This document shows positions 49,801-59,036 of a stretch of DNA of 64,000 nucleotides, piece by piece; the stretch's first letter is position 1, and each line of letters starts with the position of its first letter. The translations under genes and the position numbers were made by a program. This stretch comes from Acinetobacter lactucae (GTDB lineage: Bacteria; Pseudomonadota; Gammaproteobacteria; Pseudomonadales; Moraxellaceae): the NCBI RefSeq assembly GCF_001605885.1, contig NZ_LRPE01000010.1, forward strand, positions 115,560 to 179,559. Reading direction: 5' to 3'. Under the pieces are notes generated by a model. The model saw only the letters and a program-made list of their open reading frames with translations. It was not told the DNA's origin and ran no database searches.

Positions 49801-50397
49801 TTAAGATTCAGTTTTTGAATCTGAATTTTCATCTCCTGCCATAATCATGGCCGCAAGCTTCACCATATCCATTTGAATGGTATTCAGTTGTTTTTCAATT
49901 TGGTCAAAATTAATTTGATCTAATTTCCCGTTTAGTAATGGCATGCTAAGAGCTTGTTGATTGGCATGTAATAAACTTTGGCGAATATTCTCAATTTCCT
50001 GACTTTTGATATCTAAAGTCAAAAGTGCTTGATTTAAACCTTCTAATTGCTGTTTTAAAGTTGTGACTGTAGTTTTTAATTCATTCTGATTTTTATCTTG
50101 GATGGCTTGTTCAACATCAAGCTGAGTATCTTTAAGTTGTTCAACATAGTCACCAGCTTTAAGCTGTAAATTAGCAGCGTCGCGGACCATATAAAAAATA
50201 TTACCGCTTTTAAGTTCGGTTTTGTTGGGTGCAGTATCTACCTCTTGTTGCTCAAGAGTCTGGTCAGCTGCCTGTTCAGTGATTTCAGTCTTTTCTTGTT
50301 CGGTAGCATGGTCTTGTGCCTGATCGCACCCGAGTAAAAGCATGCCTGAGGCAAAAATTACAAAAGGAAGAAATGCGCCCTGTAAAACTTTTTTCAT
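49801..50397 (-). CDS. Putative lipoprotein with coiled-coil part, function unknown
   Basis: About 198 residues from the ATG at 50397 (Met-Lys-Lys start; the frame is open to 50412). The signal peptide ends in lipobox LLLGC. A Glu/Gln/Thr-rich spacer follows, and then helices with heptad-like spacing (VEQAIQDKNQNELKTTVTTL, QLNTIQMDMVKLAAMIM). I do not recognise a family. It is a single gene between the atp operon and the glutathione peroxidase gene. Confidence 0.75.
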   Translation of the reverse strand: MKKVLQGAFLPFVIFASGMLLLGCDQAQDHATEQEKTEITEQAADQTLEQQEVDTAPNKTELKSGNIFYMVRDAANLQLKAGDYVEQLKDTQLDVEQAIQDKNQNELKTTVTTLKQQLEGLNQALLTLDIKSQEIENIRQSLLHANQQALSMPLLNGKLDQINFDQIEKQLNTIQMDMVKLAAMIMAGDENSDSKTES

Positions 50398-50496
50398 AAC
50401 TACAAACAACATTAATTAAAGCAAATAAATACTATAGGCATAAAATATGAAGAAAGATTGTATTTTTGCAAACGAACAACACTTTAAGGAGAGCAT

Positions 50497-50525
50497 AAAA
50501 AAGAGCGTATAAAACGCCCTTTTTC
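50497..50525 (-). terminator. Terminator after the glutathione peroxidase gene
   Basis: Read on the minus strand, GGGCGT and ACGCTC arms pair with one mismatch around TTTAT, followed by a T run. Confidence 0.75.
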
Positions 50526-50538
50526 ACGTTTAAAAATA

Positions 50539-51084
50539 TTATTTTGCTAACTCTGCTTCAACTGCTTTAACGATTTGTTCATCGTCTGCTGTTAGGTTCG
50601 GAGCAAAGCGAGCCACGACTTCACCATTCTTATTAATTAAGAACTTTTCGAAGTTCCATAAAACTTCTGGAGCAGGGTTGGTTGGAATACCTAAGCCTTC
50701 TAAACGCTCACGGAAAGGACCTTCACCAGTACGTTCTGGTTGAGCTGCTGTTAAAGCTTGGTAAAGTGGGTGCTTATCTTCACCGACTACAGAAACCTTA
50801 GAAAATAAAGGGAAATGAACATCATAATTTAATGAACAAAATTGCTGAATTTCTTCATCAGAGCCTGGTTCTTGCTCTTTAAAGTTATTTGCAGGGAAAC
50901 CTAAAATTTCAAGACCTTGGTCTTTTTTTGCTTGATAAAGTTTTTCTAAGCCTTCGTATTGTGGAGTTAAACCACATTTAGAAGCAGTATTTACGATAAG
51001 TAGAACTTTACCTTTATATTGTTCAAGATCAACCGTTTCGCCTGAAATAGCTTTTACTGGAATGTGATATACAGATTGTGTCAT
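50539..51084 (-). CDS. Glutathione peroxidase family protein (Cys type)
   Basis: The 181-residue thioredoxin-fold peroxidase has the peroxidatic Cys in NTASKCGLTPQYEGLEKLY, Gln/Trp partner motifs in GFPANNFKEQEPG and WNFEKFLI. It uses Cys and not selenocysteine. It reduces hydrogen peroxide or lipid peroxides, in bacteria usually with thioredoxin. It lacks a signal peptide. Similar proteins are called BtuE in E. coli. Confidence 0.93.
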   Translation of the reverse strand: MTQSVYHIPVKAISGETVDLEQYKGKVLLIVNTASKCGLTPQYEGLEKLYQAKKDQGLEILGFPANNFKEQEPGSDEEIQQFCSLNYDVHFPLFSKVSVVGEDKHPLYQALTAAQPERTGEGPFRERLEGLGIPTNPAPEVLWNFEKFLINKNGEVVARFAPNLTADDEQIVKAVEAELAK

Positions 51085-51204
51085 GAGTCTTTCCTAAAGA
51101 TTGTAATTGATATCAAGTAACGCATTTGTTTTAACTGCTATTGAGGGGTAGTGCAATAATATTCGTGTTCAAAAAAGAAAAAGTTTTTAAAAATAAACTG
51201 AATT

Positions 51205-51969
51205 CTAGTTATTTCTAATTTGAATAGGTGTTTGTCCAGTATAACGTTTAAAAAACTCAATAAAACTTGAGCTATGTTGATAACCTAAATCGTATGCTAA
51301 ACGCTTGATAGGCGTTCCTTGGCGAATCTGATGAATGGCATAAATAATTTTGGCCCGATTTCTCCATTCGGACAACGAAAGCTGAAGCTCTTGTTGACTC
51401 AAACGTAATAAGTGGCGATCACTGACCGAAAAGTTTTGTAGCAACTGCTGTAAAGAGTGATTAAAAAGTAAGGGATCTGAGAGTTTTTCTAAAATAGGCA
51501 ATAAAACAGGATGCCTTGTTTGCGGTAAATAATGCGAATATGCAGGAGCTTGTTTGAGTTGATCGAATAAAACTTGTAAAAGATGTTCTAAGTATTCAGG
51601 TTGTTCGGTTTGTTTTTGCTGTTCTAAAATTTGTAAAACTAAGGTACGAAAAAAAGGCTGGATACTAAAGCATCGACAACTTTCCCCTAAAATAGAACAT
51701 AGGCGAGGGTGTAGTCGAATACAGATATAATGAATTTCATGGTCGATATGAGTAGATTGATGAACAGTTTTTGGTGGAATCCAAAGCCCATAGCTTGGAG
51801 GAGATAAGTAGATTTGTTCCTCTACTTGCATTTCCAAAATACCATTCAAACTGAAATTAAAATCTCCCCAGAGAGATGCATGAGGACGAACAATATCTTC
51901 TTTTTGGTATAGAAATTCATGAACTTCTATACTGTTTAATAATGAAAATTGCTGGTCCTCATTGTTCAT
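51205..51969 (-). CDS. AraC-family transcriptional regulator
   Basis: The 254-residue regulator has an N-terminal cupin-like sensing domain (LSPPSYGLWIPPKTVHQSTH) and a C-terminal double helix-turn-helix. The motif LAYDLGYQHSSSFIEFFKRYTGQTP is the second helix-turn-helix of the family. It is 21 bases downstream of the MFS gene on the same strand and probably regulates that transporter or senses its substrate. Confidence 0.88.
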   Translation of the reverse strand: MNNEDQQFSLLNSIEVHEFLYQKEDIVRPHASLWGDFNFSLNGILEMQVEEQIYLSPPSYGLWIPPKTVHQSTHIDHEIHYICIRLHPRLCSILGESCRCFSIQPFFRTLVLQILEQQKQTEQPEYLEHLLQVLFDQLKQAPAYSHYLPQTRHPVLLPILEKLSDPLLFNHSLQQLLQNFSVSDRHLLRLSQQELQLSLSEWRNRAKIIYAIHQIRQGTPIKRLAYDLGYQHSSSFIEFFKRYTGQTPIQIRNN

Positions 51970-51990
51970 CTATATGCTCTAACTCATATT

Positions 51991-53205
51991 TTAATTTTCA
52001 CAAGTCGCTTTAGGGTTATTTAAGCCTTTTGCTAAGGTAAATGTACTTAGTAATGCTAAGGCAACGAAGCTTAATACTCCATAAATTAAAGTATTTTCAT
52101 TGAAATGATCAACTACATAGCCACCTAATAAAGAACCTGTGGCAATCATGACCTGAAACATACCAACAAAAAGAGGCATACCTTTTTCAACGGCATTTGG
52201 TGCATGTACAAACATCCAGATATTGGCAGAGGTAGGGAAAGCACCAAATGCGAATCCCCATAAAGCTGTTAAGACAATAGCACCAAACTCATGGACAGCA
52301 AAAAGAGGGAATCCGAAAAATACGATTGCAAAGCATGTACCGACAAAAGCTAATGTATAACGGACATTTAAATTGCCACTATATCCGGCAAAAGCATTTC
52401 CGAAAATACCTGCAATTCCATAGAGTAATAATAATGAACTAATGGTAGTCCCATTAAAACCGGCAACATTTTTAAAGAAAGGGGCTAAATAGCTATACGC
52501 ACAGAAATGAGCAAGTCCGATCAGTAAGACAATTAACATACCACTACGTGCTTTGGGCGTACGTAATAGTGCTGGTAAGTCGTTCAGGTGAATTGCCGAG
52601 TCTGGTACAAGTTTAGGTAAAAAGATTAATTGTAAGATTAAAACAATTAAGCCAATGCCTGCTGTAATTCCAAAAGCACTACGCCAGCCATAAAATTCAC
52701 TTAGCCATGTTCCAATAGGCACACCTAAAACTGTAGCAAAAGTTACACCTGCCATCACGACCGCAGTTGCTTTAGCAATAGGAAGATGCGAAGGAGCTAA
52801 TTTTCCACTTAAAGCAATTGCTGTCGCCCAGAAACCACCAATTGAAATACCTAAAATTAAACGGCTCAACAATAAAACATGAAAGTTTTCAGCAAAGGCG
52901 GTAATGGTATTGGCAATCACCATAATGGCCGTCAGCAAGATAAGTACATAACGCCGATCTAGTTGTTTTACAGATACTGGTAATAGAGGTGCCGCGATAG
53001 CTGCCATAATGCCGGGTACGGTAATGATGAGGCCTGCCGTACCTACAGAAATATTTAAATCTGTTGCGACACTATTTAGAACACCAACAGGTAAAAATTC
53101 ACTTGTAACTAAGGCAAATGCTGCGATAGAAACAGCCAAAATAGCAAACCAGCTCCCTTGAGTGGAGGCCGTGGGTCGCGCTTTAGAAATAGAAGATTGG
53201 TCCAT
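51991..53205 (-). CDS. MFS efflux transporter, DHA1 (NepI/SotB-like)
   Basis: The 404-residue protein has 12 predicted helices and resembles sugar- or nucleoside-efflux members of the DHA1 family: VTSEFLPVGVLNSVATDL, the loop VKQLDRRYVLILLTAI and LILGISIGGFWATAIALSGK. It exports a small molecule; the substrate cannot be told. It is followed by the AraC gene and is divergent from a TetR gene, so it has two candidate regulators. Confidence 0.88.
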   Translation of the reverse strand: MDQSSISKARPTASTQGSWFAILAVSIAAFALVTSEFLPVGVLNSVATDLNISVGTAGLIITVPGIMAAIAAPLLPVSVKQLDRRYVLILLTAIMVIANTITAFAENFHVLLLSRLILGISIGGFWATAIALSGKLAPSHLPIAKATAVVMAGVTFATVLGVPIGTWLSEFYGWRSAFGITAGIGLIVLILQLIFLPKLVPDSAIHLNDLPALLRTPKARSGMLIVLLIGLAHFCAYSYLAPFFKNVAGFNGTTISSLLLLYGIAGIFGNAFAGYSGNLNVRYTLAFVGTCFAIVFFGFPLFAVHEFGAIVLTALWGFAFGAFPTSANIWMFVHAPNAVEKGMPLFVGMFQVMIATGSLLGGYVVDHFNENTLIYGVLSFVALALLSTFTLAKGLNNPKATCEN

Positions 53206-53260
53206 AGGAGATCCTTACTTGGCTAAATTTGGAGTAAAGAAAGGCAATTTATTAATTAAC

Positions 53261-53329
53261 TAACGATCATTATGAAAATAAAATAGTTGATAAAAAATCG
53301 AACGTCAATTAATTTAATAATGATTGTTA
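53261..53329. promoter_or_regulatory. Two near-identical 12-bp palindromes between the MFS and TetR genes
   Basis: TAACGATCATTA at 53261-53272 and TAATGATTGTTA at 53318-53329 are imperfect palindromes. One is nearly the reverse complement of the other (one mismatch). They lie in the divergent promoter region and are good candidates for binding by the TetR protein. Confidence 0.5.
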
Positions 53330-53349
53330 TAAAAATAGATGTGATCTTT

Positions 53350-53994
53350 ATGACAAATAGGCATGAAACAGATCTTGTTGTTACTGAGGAAGCGCTAAAA
53401 AAGAAGCGTGGGCGTCCAAAATGCTTTGATGAACAACAGGTTTTAGAGAAAGCTATGTTGCTCTTTTGGGAGCATGGCTACGAAGCAACGTCTATTAGTG
53501 ATTTAACGCAAGCTTTAGAAATTACAGCACCGAGTCTTTACAGTACCTTTGGTGATAAGGCCGGGCTGTTTTATAAAAGTATTGATTACTATTTGGCTCA
53601 TGAGGCGTGTCCTATTGAGACCATCTTTTTGGAAGCAAAAACAGCAAAAATCGCTTTTGAATTATATCTTTATGATAATGTAAAACGACTAGTTCAACCC
53701 AATAAACCAGCTGGTTGTATGTTGGTGGTTGCTGCTATGAACTGCTCTGATGCCACTCAAGATGTGCAGCAAAACCTATTGGATAAACGCATAAAGACCA
53801 AAGAAAAATTATTGGAGCGTCTCAAACAAGGTGTCGAGCAGGGTGATTTATCTGCCAATGCTCCTCTACAGGAAATGACAGATTTTTATGCTACGGTCAT
53901 TCAAGGCCTTACCATTCAGGCCAGAGACGGCGCCAGTACTGAGCAATTACATAAAGTCGTAGAGCATGCCATGAAAGCTTGGACATTATTTTAA
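53350..53994 (+). CDS. TetR-family transcriptional regulator
   Basis: About 214 residues from the ATG at 53350; in-frame ATGs at 53287 and 53320 would lengthen the product but overlap the proposed operator. The helix-turn-helix is clear: GRPKCFDEQQVLEKAMLLFW, ATSISDLTQALEITAPSLYS, TFGDKAGLF. The C-terminal ligand-binding part is helical. It is divergent from the MFS transporter and probably represses it and itself. Confidence 0.9.
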   Translation: MTNRHETDLVVTEEALKKKRGRPKCFDEQQVLEKAMLLFWEHGYEATSISDLTQALEITAPSLYSTFGDKAGLFYKSIDYYLAHEACPIETIFLEAKTAKIAFELYLYDNVKRLVQPNKPAGCMLVVAAMNCSDATQDVQQNLLDKRIKTKEKLLERLKQGVEQGDLSANAPLQEMTDFYATVIQGLTIQARDGASTEQLHKVVEHAMKAWTLF

Positions 53995-54098
53995 AAAAAG
54001 ATGATGTCCTAAGTTCAATATCAATGTCGGAAATACGATATTTCAATTTATTAAGACATTCTTCAAAATAAAATCTCTTTTGTAGATGGTGTATTGCT

Positions 54099-55019
54099 AT
54101 GAGTCAGGTCATGAAATATCACAAATGGGCGTTTATTTTCCCCATTTTGGCAGTATTGATTTGGTCTTTAAATATCGTAGTCACCCGCTATGTCTCGGAT
54201 TATATCTCTCCAGTAAGCATTAGTTTTTATCGGTGGTTAATTGCTTTTATTATTTTGACTCCATTTATGTTTTTGCCTGTTTGGAGACAAAGACAACTCG
54301 TAAAACCATATTTACCTAAGCTTGCTGTGTTAAGTGCATTTGGGATGGTGCTTTATCAAGGCTTGGCTTATACCGCTGCCCATTATACCAGTGCAACCAA
54401 TATGGGAATTGTGAATGCATTTATCCCTATCTTTACGATCTTTGTATCGCTTGCCATTTTAAAAGATGTGCCTAATCGCTTTGCAGTTTTTGGCAGTATT
54501 TTGTCTTTTGCAGGCTTGCTCTATGTCATGTCACAAGGAAATATTAATAAGCTATTAAGTGGTGGCGGGCATCTTGGTGATGCGTTAATGATTATTGCCG
54601 TATTCTTCTATGCATTTTATGGGGTTTTCTTGAAAAAATGGCAGTTGCCTCTGCCAATTATGACAAGCTTATATGTTCAGATTGGATTTTCTGTAATATT
54701 TCATATTCCTTTAATTCTTTGGTTTGGGCTCGATGCTTTAAATGTTGAAAATGCACCAAGTGCTATTTATGCAGGTGTATTTGCTTCACTCATTGCGCCG
54801 TTAGTTTGGATGTTAGCTGTTCAACAACTCGGCCCTAATAGAACAAGTATTTTTATGAACTTGGTGCCTGTCTTTACAGCAGTTATTGCAAGTGTCTGGT
54901 TGTCTGAGCAGTGGACCATTTATCACACGCTAGGTGGGATTGTTATCTTAATTGGTATCATTATGGCTCAGAAGAAGGTGAGTCCCAAAAAGAGTGAATT
55001 AATGCAAGAACAAAACTAA
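54099..55019 (+). CDS. DMT-superfamily transporter (EamA type)
   Basis: The 306-residue protein has ten membrane helices in two EamA repeats, beginning IFPILAVLIWSLNIVVTRYV and again near GDALMIIAVFFYAFYGVFLK. EamA proteins mostly export metabolites or amino acids. The substrate is unknown. It lies 104 bases after the TetR gene and may be part of its regulon. It is followed by its own terminator. Confidence 0.9.
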   Translation: MSQVMKYHKWAFIFPILAVLIWSLNIVVTRYVSDYISPVSISFYRWLIAFIILTPFMFLPVWRQRQLVKPYLPKLAVLSAFGMVLYQGLAYTAAHYTSATNMGIVNAFIPIFTIFVSLAILKDVPNRFAVFGSILSFAGLLYVMSQGNINKLLSGGGHLGDALMIIAVFFYAFYGVFLKKWQLPLPIMTSLYVQIGFSVIFHIPLILWFGLDALNVENAPSAIYAGVFASLIAPLVWMLAVQQLGPNRTSIFMNLVPVFTAVIASVWLSEQWTIYHTLGGIVILIGIIMAQKKVSPKKSELMQEQN

Positions 55020-55036
55020 AGTCGAGAAAAAAACTA

Positions 55037-55089
55037 TGGCATATTTTTAAAAAAACTGATGAAAATATGCCAATTTTTTCTTAGTTAAA
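55037..55089 (+). terminator. Terminator after the EamA gene
   Basis: TGGCATATTTT and AAAATATGCCA form perfect 11-base arms (55037-55047, 55072-55082) around a long AT-rich loop, followed by six T. Confidence 0.75.
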
Positions 55090-55402
55090 GTTTTTCTATA
55101 TGATTTATAAATAGTTTATAAAAATGGGTTGTAATATAAATATTAAAAAAGCCGAGTAAAAATATTAATATAATTTTAATTTATAGGCAAAAAACTGTAA
55201 ATTCCCTACACTTTTCATGCTTTTTTTAGAGAAATAATATATTTCTCTCATTTGATCACTTACCACATAATAGCGGCCACTACGAAGGACGTGCTTTTTT
55301 GGCAAATCATCTTTCGTTCCACAGATATCCAAACCCTCTGGATGTGGTATATACCCATCCTTTTTTATGCTCAGTTATCCCTATATAACTGAGCTTTTTT
55401 TT
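55090..55402 (+). ncRNA. Candidate small RNA in the gap between the EamA gene and tsaC
   Basis: No gene lies here, yet two plus-strand terminators follow each other: GGATGTGG/CCCATCC with six T (55340-55366), and GCTCAGTTAT/ATAACTGAGC with eight T (55369-55402). The EamA gene already has its own terminator at 55037-55089. An inverted repeat AGAGAAATA/TATTTCTCT lies at 55228-55248. This suggests a separate short transcript ending at about 55366 or 55402. I could not find a convincing promoter, so the 5' end is open. Confidence 0.35.
55369..55402 (+). terminator. Strong plus-strand terminator upstream of the tsaC stop
   Basis: 10-base perfect arms around CCCTAT and eight T on the plus strand. 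The minus strand lacks a T run, so it does not look made for tsaC. Confidence 0.85.
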
Positions 55403-55410
55403 GTTCGAAA

Positions 55411-55980
55411 TTAGGCGCGAATAATCTCTCCAGTGAGAGCATTAATAATTCTACTTGGTTGCTGACTTTGGCCTAAGTCACCATTGAGATAGTTTAATTG
55501 TGAACCAAAGTATTGGCAGGCATCTTGTAGTGAATGAGCAGGTTCTTGCCCGCTTGGGTTAGCACTCGTCGAGACAATAAATCCATGAAAAGCATTGCAC
55601 AATGCTACACATAAAGGATGCGTGGTGACTCGAACAGCAACAAATGGATGCTCACCTTTAATCCATGAAGGAATATGTTCACCAGCAGGTAATAGCCAAG
55701 TTGTTGCTCTTTCCGAAGGTTGATGATTCGTCCAACCATCAATAATTTCTTGTTGAGTGGTTTGAGGTAGAGAAGTTAGCAGATGTTCAACTTGGCTAAT
55801 ATGGCCAGCCAATAAAATGACGCCCTTTTCAATAGGGCGCTGTTTCAATTCAAGAATCTTTTGAAAAGCTTGCTCATTAAAAGGGTCACAACCTAAGCCC
55901 CAAACTGCCTCAGTTGGATATGCCAAAACTTGACCTTGTTGTAAACATTCGGCTGCTTCGGTAACTGAGGTGGTAATCAT
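55411..55980 (-). CDS. tsaC: L-threonylcarbamoyladenylate synthase (YrdC/Sua5 family)
   Basis: The 189-residue protein makes threonylcarbamoyl-AMP for the t6A modification of ANN-decoding tRNAs. I use the ATG at 55980, which has GGAAGAG before it; the frame extends to 56004. Family motifs are YPTEAVWGLGCDP, KQRPIEKGVILLA and FIVSTSANPSGQEPA. It is the short TsaC form without the Sua5 C-terminal domain. Its neighbours dprA, LysM and def are the usual ones in gammaproteobacteria. Confidence 0.93.
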   Translation of the reverse strand: MITTSVTEAAECLQQGQVLAYPTEAVWGLGCDPFNEQAFQKILELKQRPIEKGVILLAGHISQVEHLLTSLPQTTQQEIIDGWTNHQPSERATTWLLPAGEHIPSWIKGEHPFVAVRVTTHPLCVALCNAFHGFIVSTSANPSGQEPAHSLQDACQYFGSQLNYLNGDLGQSQQPSRIINALTGEIIRA

Positions 55981-56031
55981 GGTAATACTCTTCCTTTCAA
56001 TCAAACAGAATTGCTATTGTGCGCTTCAGTA

Positions 56032-57186
56032 CTAAGAACGACAACGTAAATACAACCCTGATTGTTGCATACATAAACCGAGTAGTTCTAGTTCCATCAG
56101 TGAAGAGGTGAGTTCTGCCACAGGTTGAGAGTGATGCAAAACAAGCTGGTCAATATCTTGTCCGACCCAGTCTAAAGATTGATAAAGGTTAATTAAATGC
56201 TCAGGAATTTCTGGGGTATTAGAAACTACAGCCTCCTCGGTGGAGTTTTGTTGCTGACTTTGCCACTGAGTTGGTAAAGCAAGGTCTTCAATAATCTGTT
56301 CAGGATGATCGACTAAAATTGCTCCCTCACGAATAAGTTGATGGCAACCTTGATGAAACTCACTGTAAATATGACGAGGGATGGCAAATACAGTTTTACC
56401 TTGTTCGGCAGCTTTGTTCGCAGTGATGAGAGAGCCACTTTTTAACGTCGCTTCTACGACGAGTACTCCTAAACTCAGACCGCTGACAATTCGGTTTCTA
56501 CGTGGGAAATGCTGTTGTAATGGAGGTGTTCCAGGCAAAAACTCAGTAATAATGGCGCCGTTTTGAGCCAAGATCTGTTCTGCAAGTTTTTTATTCTGAG
56601 CAGGATAGGTACTGTCTAGACCTGTTCCTGTGACAGCAATTGTGCGTTGATGTACTGAAGCACCTTGATGAGCGGCTTCATCAATACCATATGCCAAGCC
56701 ACTACTTACATAAAATCCTTTTTCACTTAAGTAGTAGGCAAAATCATAAGCAACCTGACGACCATGCGGGCTTGGTTTTCGACTACCCACAATCGCAATT
56801 TGTGGTTGTAATAAGGCTTGTGCCTGACCTTTTCCAAAAATGATAGGGGGGTGATCAGTATAAGGTAATAATTGAGTGGGATAGCCTGAGTCATCTGCCG
56901 TTAAAATAAAGTCAGTATGCTGATGGATATGTTGAATCAGTTTTTCAAACTGAGCTTGACCTTGAGCAGTTTGGAATTCAGCTACACGTTTTAAATGATT
57001 AGCATGTAAACCAAGATTTGACCACTGTGCCAAATTAACTGGTTGGACTGCTTTTTCGCAGTTACCAAAATAATCGACAATTTTTTTAAAGCTGACTAAA
57101 GAGTGTTGCACCAAATACCACACTTTAAGCGTGTGGTAATGGTGTGAAGAAAGTTGAGTAAGCATTGTAAAAGGTACATCCAGCAT
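56032..57186 (-). CDS. dprA: DNA-processing protein DprA
   Basis: The 384-residue protein binds incoming single-stranded DNA and loads RecA during natural transformation, a process common in Acinetobacter. The Rossmann-like core shows AIVGSRKPSPHGRQ, GLAYGIDEAAHQG and FPRRNRIVSGLSLG. A C-terminal winged-helix-like part follows. The ATG at 57186 overlaps the stop of the LysM gene (TAATG), so the two are translated together. Confidence 0.95.
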   Translation of the reverse strand: MLDVPFTMLTQLSSHHYHTLKVWYLVQHSLVSFKKIVDYFGNCEKAVQPVNLAQWSNLGLHANHLKRVAEFQTAQGQAQFEKLIQHIHQHTDFILTADDSGYPTQLLPYTDHPPIIFGKGQAQALLQPQIAIVGSRKPSPHGRQVAYDFAYYLSEKGFYVSSGLAYGIDEAAHQGASVHQRTIAVTGTGLDSTYPAQNKKLAEQILAQNGAIITEFLPGTPPLQQHFPRRNRIVSGLSLGVLVVEATLKSGSLITANKAAEQGKTVFAIPRHIYSEFHQGCHQLIREGAILVDHPEQIIEDLALPTQWQSQQQNSTEEAVVSNTPEIPEHLINLYQSLDWVGQDIDQLVLHHSQPVAELTSSLMELELLGLCMQQSGLYLRCRS

Positions 57187-58340
57187 TAATCATTAAAGCG
57201 GGGTGGCTGAATGCTTGAACCAACTTTAACTGGTAAATCGCTTTCTAATACGTAGGCATAACTCAACTGATCAAAAGTTCTAAAAACCATTAAGCTACCA
57301 ATTTGTTGTCCAGGTAACTTTATTGATTCTTTTGTTTTAGGATCTCGAATGGTTTCACCTTGCTGCGTAATATCAAAAACTTGACCTACTTGAACACCTT
57401 GTACAGTACCTCTGTCCAAAGTCACTACACTATCTTTGCCAGCAGTACCAATTGATCCCATTACACGAATGATTTTGCCACCCTCTGGAACTTGAGTAGC
57501 GTCCACCGGATAAAATAAAGTAGGCAATGTAGCCTCTTCTTCTGGCATCACCCGATCACCACGACGTACTTCAGAATTGTAGCTGTCAGTTAACTCAAGC
57601 GTGGTAATGTCTTTTTCAGAAGAGATGGCGATGCCTGAGGCAACTTGTTGTAGCTCAATACCTAGACTGTGCTTTTTGCCTTTATTATCGGTGAAATAAT
57701 AAGGTTCACCTTCACGGTAGACTGCATAACGTTGACCATTAATTAAACCTTGTCCGCGTGCATAAATAGTTTGACCTTTTGCCGCGAGTACACGTTGATC
57801 GGCAGTACCAACTACATAAGGAGTATGTTCAATTGCATCGGCTGGTAGAATAGTGCTGTGTTCTAACCACTGTTTAATATGCTCAAGAGGAATAACAGGT
57901 ACGTTATTGTTTAGTGACTCCACACGTACTTGAGGTTGTAAATTTGTCATTTGACCTGTGTAACGGCGAATAATGCCGACACAACCATCTCCCTCATCTT
58001 TTCCAACCAATGGACGGCCATCTAAACTACATAGCAGTAACCGATCACCCGGATAAATCCAGTGCGGATTTTTGACATGTTGATTATTTGCCCAGATTTC
58101 AGGCCAGCGCCAAGGTTTACTGAGAAAGTGACCGGAAATATCCCACAGTGTATCTCCTCGTTTTACTACGTAGACATGTGGTGCATTACTTTTAAGAGAG
58201 GGTGGATTATGGTTCGGACTAGCAGCATAACCCTCTGCTACTGTACCAAAAGCAACCCCTGTAAAAAGTGCGAAAGCAAGTAAATGCTTTTTTATCCCCA
58301 AAGCATGAAATTGAACCATGCCGTCAAAAACCTTTTTCAT
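57186..58340 (-). CDS. LysM-domain periplasmic protein
   Basis: The 384-residue protein has a signal peptide (hydrophobic stretch near residues 20-36) and one LysM domain at about 54-102 (YVVKRGDTLWDISGHFL and IYPGDRLLLC), which binds peptidoglycan. The remaining 270 residues are beta-rich and typical of the DprA-linked LysM proteins of gammaproteobacteria, whose role is unknown. It is divergent from def and coupled to dprA. Confidence 0.9.
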   Translation of the reverse strand: MKKVFDGMVQFHALGIKKHLLAFALFTGVAFGTVAEGYAASPNHNPPSLKSNAPHVYVVKRGDTLWDISGHFLSKPWRWPEIWANNQHVKNPHWIYPGDRLLLCSLDGRPLVGKDEGDGCVGIIRRYTGQMTNLQPQVRVESLNNNVPVIPLEHIKQWLEHSTILPADAIEHTPYVVGTADQRVLAAKGQTIYARGQGLINGQRYAVYREGEPYYFTDNKGKKHSLGIELQQVASGIAISSEKDITTLELTDSYNSEVRRGDRVMPEEEATLPTLFYPVDATQVPEGGKIIRVMGSIGTAGKDSVVTLDRGTVQGVQVGQVFDITQQGETIRDPKTKESIKLPGQQIGSLMVFRTFDQLSYAYVLESDLPVKVGSSIQPPRFND

Positions 58341-58462
58341 TATGATAATTCCTAAAAATTATGCGTGCAGTTGCGTTATAATAGGCGGCTAACACACAAT
58401 TTTTCGATGAAGTATTTCCTTCATTTGGTTTTTCAATCAATGGCATAAGTGAGGACGTCAGT

Positions 58463-58993
58463 ATGGCCTTATTACCTATTTTAAGTTTTCCTGATCCCCG
58501 CCTTCGTACCATTGCTAAGCCTGTTGAAGAAGTTACTGATGAAATTCGTCAACTTGCAGCAGATATGTTTGAAACCATGTATGCCGCACCGGGTATTGGT
58601 TTAGCAGCTTCACAGGTCGATCGTCATATTCAGCTTATCGTCATGGATTTGTCTGAATCTAAAGATGACCCTATGGTTTTTATTAACCCCAAAATAACTC
58701 CACTGACAGAAGATAAGCAGCAGTACGAAGAAGGCTGCCTATCGGTGCCACAAATATACGACAAAGTTGAGCGCCCGTCACGTGTGAAAATTGAGGCAAT
58801 TAACCTTGAAGGTCAAGCATTTGAGATAGAAGCTGATGGACTTCTCGCTGTTTGTATCCAACATGAAATGGATCACTTAAATGGCAAATTATTTGTGGAT
58901 TATTTGTCGCCACTTAAACGTCAGCGTGCTCGAGAAAAAGTCGAAAAAGTTGTTCGTCAACGTGAGCGTGAAAAAGTTGCAGTAAAACGTTAA
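58463..58993 (+). CDS. def: Peptide deformylase
   Basis: The 176-residue metalloenzyme removes the formyl group from nascent proteins. All three motifs are present: [18 protein letters not shown] (metal Cys) and [12 protein letters not shown] (metal His pair and catalytic Glu). The ATG at 58463 follows GAGGACG. It is divergent from the LysM-dprA operon, a common arrangement; fmt is not downstream here. Confidence 0.97.
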   Translation: MALLPILSFPDPRLRTIAKPVEEVTDEIRQLAADMFETMYAAPGIGLAASQVDRHIQLIVMDLSESKDDPMVFINPKITPLTEDKQQYEEGCLSVPQIYDKVERPSRVKIEAINLEGQAFEIEADGLLAVCIQHEMDHLNGKLFVDYLSPLKRQRAREKVEKVVRQREREKVAVKR

Positions 58994-59036
58994 AAATTTC
59001 TATTCTTGAAACATCAATGTAGTGTGGATGTGATTT

